This document shows, piece by piece, positions 42,259 through 53,054 of a stretch of 64,000 nt of DNA. Below the pieces are notes generated by a model. The model saw only the letters and a program-made list of their open reading frames with translations, was not told the DNA's origin and did no database searches. Positions within the stretch are counted from its first letter, which is position 1, and each line of letters opens with the position of its first letter. Origin of the DNA: Myxococcales bacterium UBA1660 (lineage in GTDB: Bacteria; Myxococcota_A; Polyangia; Polyangiales; Houyiibacteriaceae); assembly GCA_002320815.1 (NCBI GenBank), contig DCLA01000061.1:1-64000 (forward strand), given 5' to 3'. The position numbers and the translations under genes were made by a program.

Positions 42259-43248
42259 TCAGCGCCAGGTGAGCCGGTAGCTCATGTCGTGGCCGATGCG
42301 CTCGCTGAAGGTGCGGACCGACTTGCTGGCCATCCGCTCGCTCAGCGGCACGGGGATGAGAGTGGGCAGCAGCGCGCGCAGGCTGGGCTTTTCGCCCTTC
42401 AGCGTGCGCAGCCGACCGGGCGGCACGTAGCCCACGTCGGCCTGGAGCATCCCGGTGCTCTTCATCAGGTCGTAGAGGTCCCGGAAGAGGATGAACGCGG
42501 TGTCGTTGGCGTGGGTCGCCCAGTTCGCCGCGGGCAGGAAGTCGATGAGGTGGATCAGCTGGTAGTTGAGCTGGATCACGAAGTCCTCGCCGCTCATCGA
42601 GATGGGCTCGTTGTCGATGACCCGCCGGAAGTCGACGCGCTCCAGGCGGTCGATGCGGTGGGCGTTCTCGCGGAGCTCGCGACGAAGCGGCAGGTCGTAA
42701 AGGAGCCGCAGGACCGACGGGAAGGCCTCGATGTGGCGCCACTCGAAGTCCGTGAGGTGCTCCTTCAGCGCCGGGATCTTCTTCGCCTCCATGGCGAAGG
42801 TGTTGGTGCCGGTCCCGAGGATGGAGTGCAGCAGCGACACCACGGGCGAGTGCTGCGGGTAGTGGTGCACCGAGTACTCGAAGCAGAAGTACAGGTGGTC
42901 CAGGAAAGAGCCCTCGGCGTGCTCGACGTCGAAGTCGCACTCGTCGATGAGGAAACGGATCAGCGCCGGATCCACCTCGGGGAGCGGATGGTCTTCGCGC
43001 GCCTTGGCGTAGGAGCGCTCCACCGCGTCGGCCTCGGTCGCGTGCCAGTGGGGCTCCTTGCCGATGCGGGTCTTCATCACGAAGCGCGCCGCGGCCCCCT
43101 CCAGGGTGTCGAAGATCGTGCCCTTCAGCGTGAACCCCGGGATGGGCTTCACCAGCACCCGCCCGGCGTGGTCCATCGCCCGCCCGGTGGCGATGGCCGC
43201 CTTGCGCAGGAGACTCGGATCGGGGCGTTCGGCGGCGCTCTGCTTCAT
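42259..43248 (-). CDS. Hypothetical soluble His-rich protein
   Basis: 329 residues without signal peptide or membrane helices. It is largely helical and has several closely spaced histidines that look like a possible metal site: PHWHATEAD near residue 65, then FLDHLYFCFEYSVHHYPQHSP (split: DHLYFCFEYS, then VHHYPQH). NYQLIHLIDFLP and THANDTAF follow in the C-terminal half. I do not recognise the family, and the histidine pattern is only suggestive of a metalloenzyme such as an oxygenase. The ATG at 43248 is preferred; a TATTCG box eight bases upstream is a weak leaderless candidate. It is transcribed away from lon and separated from it by a strong hairpin. Confidence 0.7.
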   Translation of the reverse strand: MKQSAAERPDPSLLRKAAIATGRAMDHAGRVLVKPIPGFTLKGTIFDTLEGAAARFVMKTRIGKEPHWHATEADAVERSYAKAREDHPLPEVDPALIRFLIDECDFDVEHAEGSFLDHLYFCFEYSVHHYPQHSPVVSLLHSILGTGTNTFAMEAKKIPALKEHLTDFEWRHIEAFPSVLRLLYDLPLRRELRENAHRIDRLERVDFRRVIDNEPISMSGEDFVIQLNYQLIHLIDFLPAANWATHANDTAFILFRDLYDLMKSTGMLQADVGYVPPGRLRTLKGEKPSLRALLPTLIPVPLSERMASKSVRTFSERIGHDMSYRLTWR

Positions 43249-43326
43249 GACGGACACGAATAGCACCCCGACCCGCCGGGGCCCCGTGCCCCCTCGCACA
43301 CCGTCCGCGCGCGCCGGCGGCGAAAC

Positions 43327-43362
43327 GCCGGAGGCCGCCCGGTCTCCCAGGCGGCCTCCGGC
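43327..43362 (-). terminator. Hairpin terminator of lon
   Basis: GCCGGAGGCCGCC (43327-43339) and its exact complement (43350-43362) make a 13-bp stem with a 10-nt loop, 12 bases beyond the lon stop on the minus strand, followed by GTTTCG. Confidence 0.75.
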
Positions 43363-43374
43363 GGCGCGAGCACG

Positions 43375-45747
<2,373 letters not shown>

Positions 45748-45802
45748 GGCGAGCCAAGCTGCGTCGCCGGAGAGCCCCGTCAAGAGCCGTGCCGACGCGC
45801 GT

Positions 45803-46648
45803 TCAGCCCGACAATCGTTGGAGAATCTCGGGAAGTAACGCTCCGGCCGCACCGTCGACCTTCACCGCCGCGTGAGGGTCTCCGCGGGTCTCGCCGAGGT
45901 TCAGCAACGCCACCGGCTGGCCCCGTTTGGCCGCGCCCCGGACGAAGCGGTAGCCGCTGAAGACGGCCAGGGACGAGCCCACGACCAAGAGCACGTTGGC
46001 CGCGTCGACCATGGACCAGGCGGCCTCCACTCGGGCCTTGGGCACCCCCTCGCCGAAGAAGACCACGTGCGGCTTCAGCGCACCGCTGCAGACCTCGCAG
46101 GGGACGACTCGGAAGTCCGCGCCGGGGTCGATCTCCGCGTCGCCGTCGGGCGCCATCTCCGCGCTCCGCGCCGCCCAGCCGGGGTTCGCCTCGCGTAGCC
46201 GACGCTGGAGCTCGGCCCTCGGCGAGACCGCGCCGCAGTCGAGACAGACGACCTCGGCCAGCGCGCCGTGGAGCTCCACCACGTTCTGGCTGCCCGCGCG
46301 ATGGTGCAGTCGGTCGACGTTCTGGGTGATCAACCCGGTGAGCAGCCCCCGCTCCTCCATGGCCGCCAACGCGCGGTGACCGGCGTTGGGCTGCGCGCCG
46401 TCGAAGCGCTCCCAGCCCACCACCGCCCGAGCCCAGTAGCGACGTCGCATGGCCGGATCGGCCATGAAGGCCTTGAACTGGATCGGGTTCCGGGCGCGCC
46501 GTCGGGTCTCGGGCCCGCGGTAGTCGGGGATGCCGGACTCGGTGCTGCAACCGGCGCCGGTGAGCACCGCGATCCGCTTGCCACGCAGGAGCGCGAGGAG
46601 ATCGTCCAGGGAGCGGCCGACGGCTTCGGGCGGGAGGGTTTCGAGCAT
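45803..46648 (-). CDS. NAD-dependent protein deacylase (sirtuin)
   Basis: 281-residue SIR2-family enzyme that removes acyl groups from lysines with NAD consumption. Motifs: GAGCSTESGIPDYRG (NAD pocket, residues 31-45), TQNVDRLHHRAG (109-119), the catalytic histidine His127 in ELHG, zinc cysteines Cys135/138 (CLDC) and Cys184/187 (CEVC), and VVGSSLAVFSGYR. The sequence resembles the SIRT4/class II group more than CobB. It is a stand-alone sirtuin, not fused to a defence domain. The ATG at 46648 gives a standard N-terminus. It lies 55 bases upstream of lon in the same direction and is divergent, across about 90 bases, from the nuclease/ATPase operon. Confidence 0.93.
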   Translation of the reverse strand: MLETLPPEAVGRSLDDLLALLRGKRIAVLTGAGCSTESGIPDYRGPETRRRARNPIQFKAFMADPAMRRRYWARAVVGWERFDGAQPNAGHRALAAMEERGLLTGLITQNVDRLHHRAGSQNVVELHGALAEVVCLDCGAVSPRAELQRRLREANPGWAARSAEMAPDGDAEIDPGADFRVVPCEVCSGALKPHVVFFGEGVPKARVEAAWSMVDAANVLLVVGSSLAVFSGYRFVRGAAKRGQPVALLNLGETRGDPHAAVKVDGAAGALLPEILQRLSG

Positions 46649-46726
46649 CGCGGGGGCCTTCAGCGTGACCGATGGGCTCCGGCGCGTCGATGACCCATGG
46701 ACGTCGGCGTCTCGGGGATGCAAAGC

Positions 46727-46754
46727 ATGGGGCCAGTGAGATGGGGCCAGTGAG
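46727..46754 (+). repeat. Perfect 14-bp tandem duplication spanning a start codon
   Basis: ATGGGGCCAGTGAG occurs twice in direct succession (46727-46740 and 46741-46754). Each copy brings an ATG, but they are in different frames; only the second ATG (and the GTG at 46750) reads into the long gene. Confidence 0.9.
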
Positions 46755-49617
46755 CGAGGTGGAGAAGCGGGCGATCGCCGAGGCGCTGCGGCTACGCCGG
46801 GCGCCCCACGATCCCCTGCGGGCCGTGGCCGCCGCGGACTCCGCCGGCCTGCGGCTCCGGGTCGGTGAGCCGGAGGTCTTCCGCGCCGCGGTCGACCTCC
46901 TGGATCTCGAGGGCACCGTGACCCTCGACGGCGAGCCCGAACCCCGGGCGCGGCTCCTGGCGCTCTTGCTGGGCGATGGGCTCGCACGCGGAGGTCGGCG
47001 CTTCCTCTGGGTCGGCCCGCGGCCCCGCGCCGTGGACCGGGCGGCCGCCCGGTCGGCCCTTCCGCTCCACGAGGTACGCGCAGAGCGCGGGGCCTACGAC
47101 GGCGAGGGCCTCTTCGGGATCGCCGCGGTCACCGGCGCGCCGCCGGGCCTCGGTCGCGCCGCGGCCTTCGACGGCGTCTTCGCGCCGCTCGACGACGACG
47201 TGCCCGCGACGGGTCCCGCGGTCCGCGTCGGTCCCGGAGGCCTGCGCACCCTCCCCGATCGGCGGGGCGAGGCGGCGGTCGTCGCCGTCGCCGAAGGCCC
47301 CGCCGCCCGCGAAGCGCGCGCCGTGCTCGACGAAGCGCTGGCGGTCCTCGACCCCGCGCCCCTGGGCGAGCTGGCGCGCGCCGCCGCCCGCGGGTCCACC
47401 GCGGCGCTCGTGGCCACCCTGCGGCGACTGGAGACCCGCCTGGGCCGCATGGTCCGCGCGCACCGAGCCCAACGGAGCGACGACGGCCTGGAGACCGCCG
47501 AGCAGCTCTGCTGGGAGCGCGGCGCGGCGCTCGGGGACCCGGACCGCGACGCCATCCTGGCGGCCCTGTCGCTCCAGACCCCCCGGCGCGCGTTGGAAGA
47601 CGAGCGCGAACGCCTGGCGAGCCTCCGCGCCGCCGCCGAAGCCGAAGGCGACCCCGCGGTGGACGCCCTGGTGGGCACCGGCGCCCGCTTGCTCGTGGTC
47701 GCCAGCCGCGCCGCCCAGGAGGCCGCCCGCGCGCGCCTGCCCGCCGCCGCCGCCGCCGAGGACGTCGTCGAACGGCTGGAGCAGGCCCGGGATGGCGCCG
47801 TCGCCGTGGTCCGCGACGACGAGCTCCGGTCGGCGCGCGTCGATCGCGTGATGCGCGCGGGCCTGCCGAGCGCGCGACTGGACGACGGTGGCGCCACCGA
47901 AGCGGACACGCTCGTCTCGCTGGAGCGCGACGCGCGCGAAGGGGTGGCGCCCCCGGCAGCGGAACTCGCGTGCTCGGCGGAGGCCGCGCTCTGGCGGGAC
48001 TGGTGCGCGGCGCTGGAGCTCCAGGCGCCCCCGACCCATCCCGACGCCGCCTCGTCCATGGAGGCGGCCCTCGCCGGCCCCACCGAGCTCTCCCTGGGCC
48101 ACCTCGCCGACGCCACCGGCGCGCGCCTCTTCGCGTTGGGCGACGCGCCCGAGGGCATCCCCGGCTACCCGGACCTCGCCGAGGCGCTCTTCGCCGAGGG
48201 CCGGGCGCTGCTCCCCACCGCGACCGCCCGCCTCGACCGCGCGCTCGGCGCCGCCCGCTCCGAGCGCGCGCTCGCCCTCGCCGCTTTCGCGCGGGCGCAG
48301 GACGCAGCCGCCGAGCGCGTCGCCGAGGCCGAGCGGAAGACGGCCCGTGCGCTGAGCGCGGACGAGCGGACCGGCGGCGAGCAGTCGATTCACGACGCCC
48401 GTGAGGCGGCTGCGGCGCTGGACGCGACGCCGATCGAGGACGCCTACCGGCGAGCCCGCACCGCGGCGCTGGTGACGTTCGCGACGCCCCCCACCCTCGA
48501 CGCGACATATCCCGTCGACGGCGATGGCCAGGGTCGGGGGACCGTGCTCCGCATCCTCCACACCGCCGATTGGCACCTCGGTCGCCGCCACCGATCGCTG
48601 CCCGAACCCGCGCGCCACACGCTGGCGCGCTCCCGCTACGAGACCGTCGAGCGCATCCTCGCGCTGGGGACGCGCCTCGAGGTGGACGCCGTCCTCTGCG
48701 CCGGGGACCTCTTCGACGAACCCGACCCGGACGAAGCGGTGACCGCTCCCCTCGCGGAGCTCCTGGAGACGACCCGGGTCCCGGTCGTGCTCCTCCCGGG
48801 CAACCACGACCCCGTGAACGGATCACGCAGCCCCTGGCACCCCGACCACGCCTTCCGGCGCCGGCTCCCCGCCACCGTCCACGTCGTCGACCGGGACGAC
48901 TTCGAGCTGGCCGTGGGTCCCGGCGTGGTCGTCGCCACCCCCTGCCGCTCGACCGCCGGCGCGGCGCCCATCACCGCGCGCCTGGCGGCCCGGCCCGACG
49001 GCGACGAGCGGCCCCGGGTCGGCTTGGCCCACGGGTCGACCTTCGCCGACGACGTGCCCTTCCCGGTCGGCCTCGACGGTCTCGATGCCCTGGGCCTCGA
49101 CCTCCTCGCGCTCGGCGACCACCACGGCCTGGCGATCCACGAGGGGGCCACCACCGTGGCCTACCCGGGCACGCCCGAGCCGACCCGCTTCGGCGAACAC
49201 GGCGCGGGCCACGTGGTCCTGGCCACCGTCGGGCGCGGCGCCGTCCGCTGTGTCCCCGAGCGAGTGCAGCGCTGGCGCTGGCGCGACGAGACCGTGCGCT
49301 CCGTCGCCGAGCTCGCCGCGCTGACCGAGACCGACCTCGACGCCACCGTCCTCCGGTTGACCCTGAGCGGCACCCTCACGCCCAACGAGCACGCGCGGCT
49401 GGAGCGACTCCTCGGCGTCCTCGAGCGCCGGGTCGAGGCGTTGGTCGTGCGCCGCGAGGACCTGCGCCTCGATCTCGCCCGGGGAGCCACGCCCCTCGAA
49501 GGTCTGCCGGAGCTCCTCCGCGACGCCGGACAGCAGCTCCTCGGCGACGCGCGCCAAGGCGACGCCGTGGCCGAGCGCGCCCTCCGGCATCTCTTCCGGC
49601 TGGTGGCCGAGCGATGA
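46741..49617 (+). CDS. SbcD/Mre11-like nuclease fused to a large unrecognised N-terminal region
   Basis: 958 residues read without interruption. Residues about 602-958 are an SbcD/Mre11-type metallophosphoesterase: HTADWHLG (His607, Asp610, His612), AGDLFDEPD, PGNHDP, a GLAHGS motif and LGDHHGLA, then the YPGTPEPTRFGE segment and a C-terminal helical cap. Residues 1-600 are Ala/Arg-rich with no clear domain. RRFLWVGPRP followed by FDGVFAPLDDD, and further on DALVGTGARLLVVAS, vaguely recall a degenerate SNF2-type helicase lacking Walker A and DEAH. A GTG at 48544 with a G-rich upstream sequence could provide a separate short nuclease. The product acts with the SMC-like ATPase encoded next; the stop overlaps that gene's ATG. 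Confidence 0.83.
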   Translation: MGPVSEVEKRAIAEALRLRRAPHDPLRAVAAADSAGLRLRVGEPEVFRAAVDLLDLEGTVTLDGEPEPRARLLALLLGDGLARGGRRFLWVGPRPRAVDRAAARSALPLHEVRAERGAYDGEGLFGIAAVTGAPPGLGRAAAFDGVFAPLDDDVPATGPAVRVGPGGLRTLPDRRGEAAVVAVAEGPAAREARAVLDEALAVLDPAPLGELARAAARGSTAALVATLRRLETRLGRMVRAHRAQRSDDGLETAEQLCWERGAALGDPDRDAILAALSLQTPRRALEDERERLASLRAAAEAEGDPAVDALVGTGARLLVVASRAAQEAARARLPAAAAAEDVVERLEQARDGAVAVVRDDELRSARVDRVMRAGLPSARLDDGGATEADTLVSLERDAREGVAPPAAELACSAEAALWRDWCAALELQAPPTHPDAASSMEAALAGPTELSLGHLADATGARLFALGDAPEGIPGYPDLAEALFAEGRALLPTATARLDRALGAARSERALALAAFARAQDAAAERVAEAERKTARALSADERTGGEQSIHDAREAAAALDATPIEDAYRRARTAALVTFATPPTLDATYPVDGDGQGRGTVLRILHTADWHLGRRHRSLPEPARHTLARSRYETVERILALGTRLEVDAVLCAGDLFDEPDPDEAVTAPLAELLETTRVPVVLLPGNHDPVNGSRSPWHPDHAFRRRLPATVHVVDRDDFELAVGPGVVVATPCRSTAGAAPITARLAARPDGDERPRVGLAHGSTFADDVPFPVGLDGLDALGLDLLALGDHHGLAIHEGATTVAYPGTPEPTRFGEHGAGHVVLATVGRGAVRCVPERVQRWRWRDETVRSVAELAALTETDLDATVLRLTLSGTLTPNEHARLERLLGVLERRVEALVVRREDLRLDLARGATPLEGLPELLRDAGQQLLGDARQGDAVAERALRHLFRLVAER

Positions 49618-52460
49618 TCGTCGAACGCCTGGAGGTGAAGCACTTCCGGCGGGTCCGCGACGCGGACCTGGCCCTCGGCGCCGGCCTCAACGTGATCCAC
49701 GGCCCCAACGACCTGGGGAAGTCCACGCTGGCCGAGGCGGTCCGCGCGGCGCTGCTGCTGCGCTCCAACGCCAAGGAGGCCGAACGCCTGATCCCCTGGG
49801 ACGACGCCGAGGCCCAGCCCTTCGTCCGGCTGACCTTCCGCGACGCGGACGGCGTCCGCTGGCGGGTCCAGAAGCGCTTCGGCCGCAGCGGCGCCAAGGG
49901 GTCCCTCCTCGAGCGCGACGAGCGCGGTCAGTGGAGCGTCGCCGCCAAGGGCCGAGAGGTCGATGGGGTCCTGCGGGAGCGCTTCCGGCTCGGCCTCCCG
50001 CAACCCGGAGGGCGCGGCGGCCCGCGCGGGATCCCGGACACCTTCCTCGCCCGCGCGCTCCTCGGGCACCAGGGCGAGGCCATCCAGCTCTTCGGCAGCG
50101 GCGTGGAGGGCGACCCCGACGACAGCGGCCGCGCCTGGCTCGAAGAGACCATGGCCAGCTACGCGCGCGACGAGACCTTCGACCGCGTGCTCCAGGAAGC
50201 GCGCGCCAAGGTCGCCGAAGCCTACACCGCCAAGGGCAACCGGTCCGGCGCCGCGGGGACGCCCTTCGGCGAAGCCGCCGAGCGAGTGCGCGCCGCCCTG
50301 GACGCCGAACGCGCGGCGCGCGCCGCCCTGGACGACGCCGAGGAGACCCGCGCCACCCTCCGAGCCCGCCGGGAAGCCCTGCGGGCGGCCGGGGCCGCGG
50401 TGGGCGACGCCCAGCGAGCGCTCCGGATGGCCGAGGCCGCCGCGCATCGGCAACGCGTACGGTCCAGCGACGCGGCCCGCGCGCAGGCCGAGGAGCGCGT
50501 CCGAGCGCTGGAGACCCAGGCGGAGCGGCACGCCGCGCGAGCGAGCGCTCGCGAGGAGCGCCGCGCGAAGGTCGCCGCCGCCGAGGCGAAGGTGCAGGAG
50601 CTCGAGCGCGCCCTCGCCCGAGCCCGCGCCGGTGCCGCCGCCGTCGAGCATCGCGCCGCGGTCGCCACCCTCGAGCGGGCGACGACCGCCAAGGTCGCGG
50701 CCGCGGGGCTCTCCGACCTGGCCGAGCGCGCGGTGACGCTGGTCGAGCTGCGCCCGCTCCGCGCCGAGCGCGCTCGCCTCGCGGAGCGCGCCGCCGAGGC
50801 CGCGGCCCTCACCGAGACCGCGACCGAGCGCGAACGGGAGGCGGCCGCGCTCGCCGAGCCGCCCCCGCCCGACGCCGCGGCCCTCGCGGCCGCCGAGGAA
50901 GCCGCCCGGGCCGACGAGCGCGCCCGCGCTCGGCTCGAGGTGGGGCTGCGCCTGGAGCTCGACCTCGGCGTCGGCGTCGCCGCCTACCTCGTGGACGAAG
51001 GGGGCGAGCGAACCGCCGGCGAGGTCGTGGACGCGGCCAGCGAGGTCCTCGTGGAGCTCCGCCAGGACGACGCCGTCCTGGCGCGCATCCGGGCCCGCGC
51101 GGGGGATCCCTCGCTCCACGACGAGGCAGAGCGGGCGCGGGCGGCGCTGGCCACTGCTCTGGAGCCCCTGCGCCGGACCCACGGTCTGGACACCGCCGGC
51201 CCCGCCGCGCTGACCGCGCTGACCGCGCTGAGGACCCTGGCCCGCGAGGGCGCCGAACGGCTCCGCGAAGCGACCGAGCGGCGCGCCGAGGCCGGGCGAC
51301 TCCGCGAGAAGGCCGCCGCCCTGGCGGCCGGGGACACCGAGGAGCTGGACGGGCGCATCGCGCGCGCGCTCGACGCGGTGGGTGACGTCGAGGAGGTGGA
51401 GGCCGCGCTCGGCGAGGGGGACCCCGAGGCCTTCCGCGAGGCCGCCCGCCAGCGGTTCGCCGAGGCCGACGCCGCGCTCCGCGACGCCGAGCGTCGCGTC
51501 ACCGCCGCCGAAGCCCGCGCGCAGACCAGCCGGGAGAATTTGGAGGGCGACGAGGAGCCGACCACCGATTCCGTCGACGAGAGCCAAAGCGCCCTGGGAG
51601 TCGCGCGGGCCGCGCTGGTCGCTCTGCGCGAAGCGGACGCCGAGCCCGAGGCCGACGCCGCGGAGTTGAACGCGGCGCTCCGCGCGGCCCGCGAAGCGCT
51701 CACCGAGCGCCGCACCGTCCACGCCGGGTTGCTCGCGACCGAGACCGAGCCCTTCGACGAAGCGCACCTCGACGCGGCTCTCTCCGTGGAGGACGCCCGA
51801 GGGAGCCTCATCGAGGCCGAGGCCGCGGAGCGCGCCCTACGCGACGAGGTCGCCCGCCTCGAAGGGCGCGCCGAACGACTCCCGCTGGACCAGGCGCAGC
51901 GCGCCTGGGAGAGGGCGAAGCGCGCCCTGACGCACGCCGAAGAAGCCGAAGCCGAGGTGGGCCTGGAGTACGAGGGCTGGCGCCGGCTGGTCGAAGCCCT
52001 CGAGGCGAGCGCGGCCCGCATGGGACGAGACCTCGGAGCCACCCTGGTGGAACCGGTCCGGGACCGCTTCGACGCGCTGCTCCGTTCGGTCGGCGGCGCG
52101 GTGGAGCGCTACGGCGGCCTCGCCTTCGGGGCCGACGCGAGCACCGAGGGCGCGGTGGTGGACGGCGAGGTCCGCGAGCTGGAGGCGCTCTCGATGGGGA
52201 CCCGGGAACAGCTCGCGACCCTACTCCGGCTGACCCTCGCCGAGCGGCTGGGCACCTTCTTGGTCCTCGACGACCACCTGACCCACTCCGACGGCGACCG
52301 CACCCGGGTCCTCGGCGAGCTGATGCGCCAGGTGGCCAAGGACACCCAGCTCATCGTCTTCACCTGCCACCCGGAGCGCTACCTCGCCGAGCGCGAGCGC
52401 GACGCCGCCACCGACCGGCTCACCGCCGTCGACGCCGGCCGGCTCCTCCGCAGCGAGTGA
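49614..52460 (+). CDS. Rad50/SMC-like ATPase without zinc hook (YhaN-like)
   Basis: 948 residues. N-terminal ATPase lobe with MIVERLEVKHFRRV and Walker A GPNDLGKST (30-38); about 600 residues of Ala/Glu/Arg-rich coiled coil (roughly 210-800); then the C-terminal lobe with ABC signature LSMGTREQ (859-866), Walker B LVLDDHLTHSD (883-893) and VFTCHPERY. No CxxC zinc hook is found in the middle of the coil; a globular stretch (LDLGVGVAAYLVDEGG) sits there instead. This places it nearer the YhaN group than classical SbcC/Rad50. The ATG overlaps the nuclease stop (ATGA), so both subunits are translationally coupled and presumably form a DNA end-processing complex. Confidence 0.9.
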   Translation: MIVERLEVKHFRRVRDADLALGAGLNVIHGPNDLGKSTLAEAVRAALLLRSNAKEAERLIPWDDAEAQPFVRLTFRDADGVRWRVQKRFGRSGAKGSLLERDERGQWSVAAKGREVDGVLRERFRLGLPQPGGRGGPRGIPDTFLARALLGHQGEAIQLFGSGVEGDPDDSGRAWLEETMASYARDETFDRVLQEARAKVAEAYTAKGNRSGAAGTPFGEAAERVRAALDAERAARAALDDAEETRATLRARREALRAAGAAVGDAQRALRMAEAAAHRQRVRSSDAARAQAEERVRALETQAERHAARASAREERRAKVAAAEAKVQELERALARARAGAAAVEHRAAVATLERATTAKVAAAGLSDLAERAVTLVELRPLRAERARLAERAAEAAALTETATEREREAAALAEPPPPDAAALAAAEEAARADERARARLEVGLRLELDLGVGVAAYLVDEGGERTAGEVVDAASEVLVELRQDDAVLARIRARAGDPSLHDEAERARAALATALEPLRRTHGLDTAGPAALTALTALRTLAREGAERLREATERRAEAGRLREKAAALAAGDTEELDGRIARALDAVGDVEEVEAALGEGDPEAFREAARQRFAEADAALRDAERRVTAAEARAQTSRENLEGDEEPTTDSVDESQSALGVARAALVALREADAEPEADAAELNAALRAAREALTERRTVHAGLLATETEPFDEAHLDAALSVEDARGSLIEAEAAERALRDEVARLEGRAERLPLDQAQRAWERAKRALTHAEEAEAEVGLEYEGWRRLVEALEASAARMGRDLGATLVEPVRDRFDALLRSVGGAVERYGGLAFGADASTEGAVVDGEVRELEALSMGTREQLATLLRLTLAERLGTFLVLDDHLTHSDGDRTRVLGELMRQVAKDTQLIVFTCHPERYLAERERDAATDRLTAVDAGRLLRSE

Positions 52461-52513
52461 GGCCTCGCGGGAGGGCCACCCGGCCCCAGGCTGGCGGGCC
52501 CCAGGGCCGGCCC

Positions 52514-52519
52514 TAGGGA
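52514..52519 (+). promoter_or_regulatory. -10-like hexamer (TAGGGA), leaderless spacing
   Basis: TAGGGA begins 12 bases before the ATG at 52526 and no Shine-Dalgarno sequence is present; the last base deviates from TAnnnT. Confidence 0.3.
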
Positions 52520-52525
52520 TCCCGC

Positions 52526-53032
52526 ATGACCTTCGCTGCTCGCTTCTTGGCCCTCTTCGGCGTCCTGTCGGCCTCGGCCTGTGGGGGGCGCTTTCGCGAC
52601 GACGACGACGACCGCTCGCGCCCCACGTGCGCGGTGGCCGATCGCACCTTGACCTGCTTCGTCAGCGAGGATCCCGACCCCGACGTCGTCGACGACGAGT
52701 CCACGACCACCCTGGAGATCACCCTCGCCGAAGGAGCCCTCGACGACGCGCCCCGGGTCATCGAAGCGACGACCGACTTCGCCGACATCGGCTTCGATGG
52801 CGAGCTGGTCGACGAGGCGCGGCTCGAGGGTCTGGAGCCCGGCGCCGCCCACGACGCCGACGTGGTCAGCGCCCTCCTCTATCGCCGGAGCCACCGGGCG
52901 GGCGTCGAGCCGGTCTACGTGCGGGTCCTCCTCGAGGGCGACGTCGCCTTCGACACCGACGGGGACTACGACGTCGACGTCACCTGGACCGGCCCGGAGG
53001 GCTTCGAGGGCGAGCTCCGCGGCGACGACTGA
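52526..53032 (+). CDS. Small acidic lipoprotein of unknown function
   Basis: 168 residues. The signal peptide MTFAARFLALFGVLSASAC has a good lipobox (SASAC). The mature protein starts with an Asp run (FRDDDDDR), has two cysteines (CAVADRTLTC) that could pair, and continues as an acidic beta-rich domain (STTTLEITLAEGALDD, YVRVLLEGDVAFD, YDVDVTWTGPEGF). No known family or motif is evident. It follows the SMC-like ATPase gene after 65 bases but has its own leaderless-type -10, so it is probably transcribed independently. Its stop lies 22 bases from the stop of the opposing gene. Confidence 0.72.
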   Translation: MTFAARFLALFGVLSASACGGRFRDDDDDRSRPTCAVADRTLTCFVSEDPDPDVVDDESTTTLEITLAEGALDDAPRVIEATTDFADIGFDGELVDEARLEGLEPGAAHDADVVSALLYRRSHRAGVEPVYVRVLLEGDVAFDTDGDYDVDVTWTGPEGFEGELRGDD

Positions 53033-53054
53033 GGCTCGCGCGATCCCGCGCGGC

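Noticed and set aside
45803..46648. Sirtuin as part of an anti-phage system
   Set aside because: It has all residues of a canonical lysine deacylase including both zinc CxxC pairs, no fused effector domain, and lies in line with lon.
48544..49617. Separate short sbcD gene starting at GTG 48544
   Set aside because: No stop codon separates it from the long frame, and upstream codon usage is that of a coding sequence; kept as an alternative start inside the fusion entry.
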